From contig DASSHG010000004.1 of the NCBI GenBank assembly GCA_035692985.1, forward strand, positions 1 through 12,709: DNA of 12,709 bases, read 5' to 3'. Of the stretch, positions 12,239-12,709 are shown piece after piece (positions within the stretch are counted from its first letter, which is position 1; each line of letters begins with the position of its first letter). The notes below the pieces were generated by a model, which was given only the letters and a program-made list of their open reading frames with translations, was not told where the DNA came from and did no database searches. This DNA comes from JARIHC01 sp035692985 (GTDB lineage: Bacteria > Patescibacteriota > Saccharimonadia > Saccharimonadales > UBA4665). The position numbers were made by a program, and so were the translations under genes.

Positions 12239-12709
12239 ATCGCCAAACGCACCCGCCTGAATGAACAGATTCGGGCGCCCCGCTTACGGGTTATCGACGA
12301 AGACGGGAAACAGCTCGGTATTTTGAGCAAGCAGGAGGCCCTGCAAGTTGCTGGGGAGCACGGTTTGGACCTGGTGGAGATATCGCCGAACGCCGACCCG
12401 CCGGTGTGCAAAGTAGTCGACTGGGGTAAATACAACTACCAGCAGACCAAACAGCGCCAAAAAAACCGCAAGAGCGCTAAAACGCTCGACATGAAACAGA
12501 TGCGGTTCGGCCTGAAAATCGGCCAGCACGACCTGGACATCAAAATGAACAAGGTCGCCAAATTTCTGCAGGCCGGCCACAAGGTGAAGATCACGGTCTT
12601 CTACCGCGGTCGCGAGCAGGCCCACAAAGAGCTGGGGTTCAAGCTGGCAGAGCGGGTCATCGCCGACTTTGGTGATACAATAGTAGTCGACCAACCGCCG
12701 CAGCTGGCG
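12239..12709 (+). CDS. infC: Translation initiation factor IF-3, partial (runs off the right edge)
   Basis: IF-3 binds the 30S subunit, prevents premature 50S joining and checks the start codon and initiator tRNA. The 157 visible codons cover the N-terminal domain (RTRLNEQIRAPRLRVIDEDG, then LDLVEISPNADPPVCKVVDW), the linker with GKYNYQQTKQRQKNRK, and most of the C-terminal domain (KIGQHDLDIKMNKVAKFLQA and VFYRGREQAHKELG). The frame is still open at the last base; a typical IF-3 would end 10-30 residues later. Translation starts at AUC (12239-12241). Non-AUG starts are known in infC (AUU in E. coli) and make the gene self-limiting, because IF-3 rejects unusual start codons. It has its own promoter; rpmI and rplT commonly follow but lie outside the window. 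Confidence 0.95.
   Translation, partial: MAKRTRLNEQIRAPRLRVIDEDGKQLGILSKQEALQVAGEHGLDLVEISPNADPPVCKVVDWGKYNYQQTKQRQKNRKSAKTLDMKQMRFGLKIGQHDLDIKMNKVAKFLQAGHKVKITVFYRGREQAHKELGFKLAERVIADFGDTIVVDQPPQLA

Noticed and set aside
12284..12694. Minus-strand open frame of 136 codons at the right end
   Set aside because: It is antisense to infC, which reads clearly as IF-3 on the plus strand.

Overview
The window looks like chromosomal DNA from a Candidate Phyla Radiation (Patescibacteria) bacterium, most likely Saccharibacteria (TM7). This rests on the style of the 16S rRNA 5' end, a CPR-type TraG/VirD4-like ATPase with a small Pro/Ala-rich partner, and compact genes with short spacers. The lineage is an inference from recall, not from a search. 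TGA is used as a stop codon and never occurs inside the long reading frames, which argues against the UGA-recoding lineages (Gracilibacteria, SR1).

Layout. Positions 1-251 hold the 5' end of a 16S rRNA gene on the minus strand, with a leader of about 180 nt and a strong promoter at 439-468. Next, all on the minus strand, come an unrecognised coiled-coil gene of lower GC (536-1420), gyrA (1486-4146) and gyrB (4150-6120). The gyrB-gyrA pair has its own promoter. Upstream of it lies a second minus-strand group: a large membrane-anchored coupling-protein-like ATPase (6230-9145), a small Pro/Ala-rich protein (9151-9564) with a perfect -10 box right before its start, and a small membrane protein (9638-10024). 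To the right, on the plus strand, are comM (10633-12153) and infC (from 12239, cut by the window edge), which starts with a rare AUC codon.

The most unusual part is the divergent intergenic region 10025-10632. Two back-to-back promoters flank a perfect DnaA box. The leftward promoter would make an RNA whose predicted 5' end is exactly the first base of a 7-bp helix, followed by a run of hairpins with mutually exclusive pairings. This is a switch-like leader or ncRNA of about 225 nt ahead of the small membrane protein. The rightward promoter would make an RNA of about 180 nt that begins with a hairpin, carries a 14-bp hairpin and A/C-rich linkers, and ends in a strong intrinsic terminator only 18 nt before the comM ribosome binding site. 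Neither RNA matches a family I recognise.

Functionally the window mixes information-processing genes (16S rRNA, DNA gyrase, IF3) with two DNA-handling ATPases: ComM, a branch-migration helicase of natural transformation, and the coupling-protein-like ATPase. A role of the latter in DNA transfer or uptake is suggested only by family and neighbourhood.
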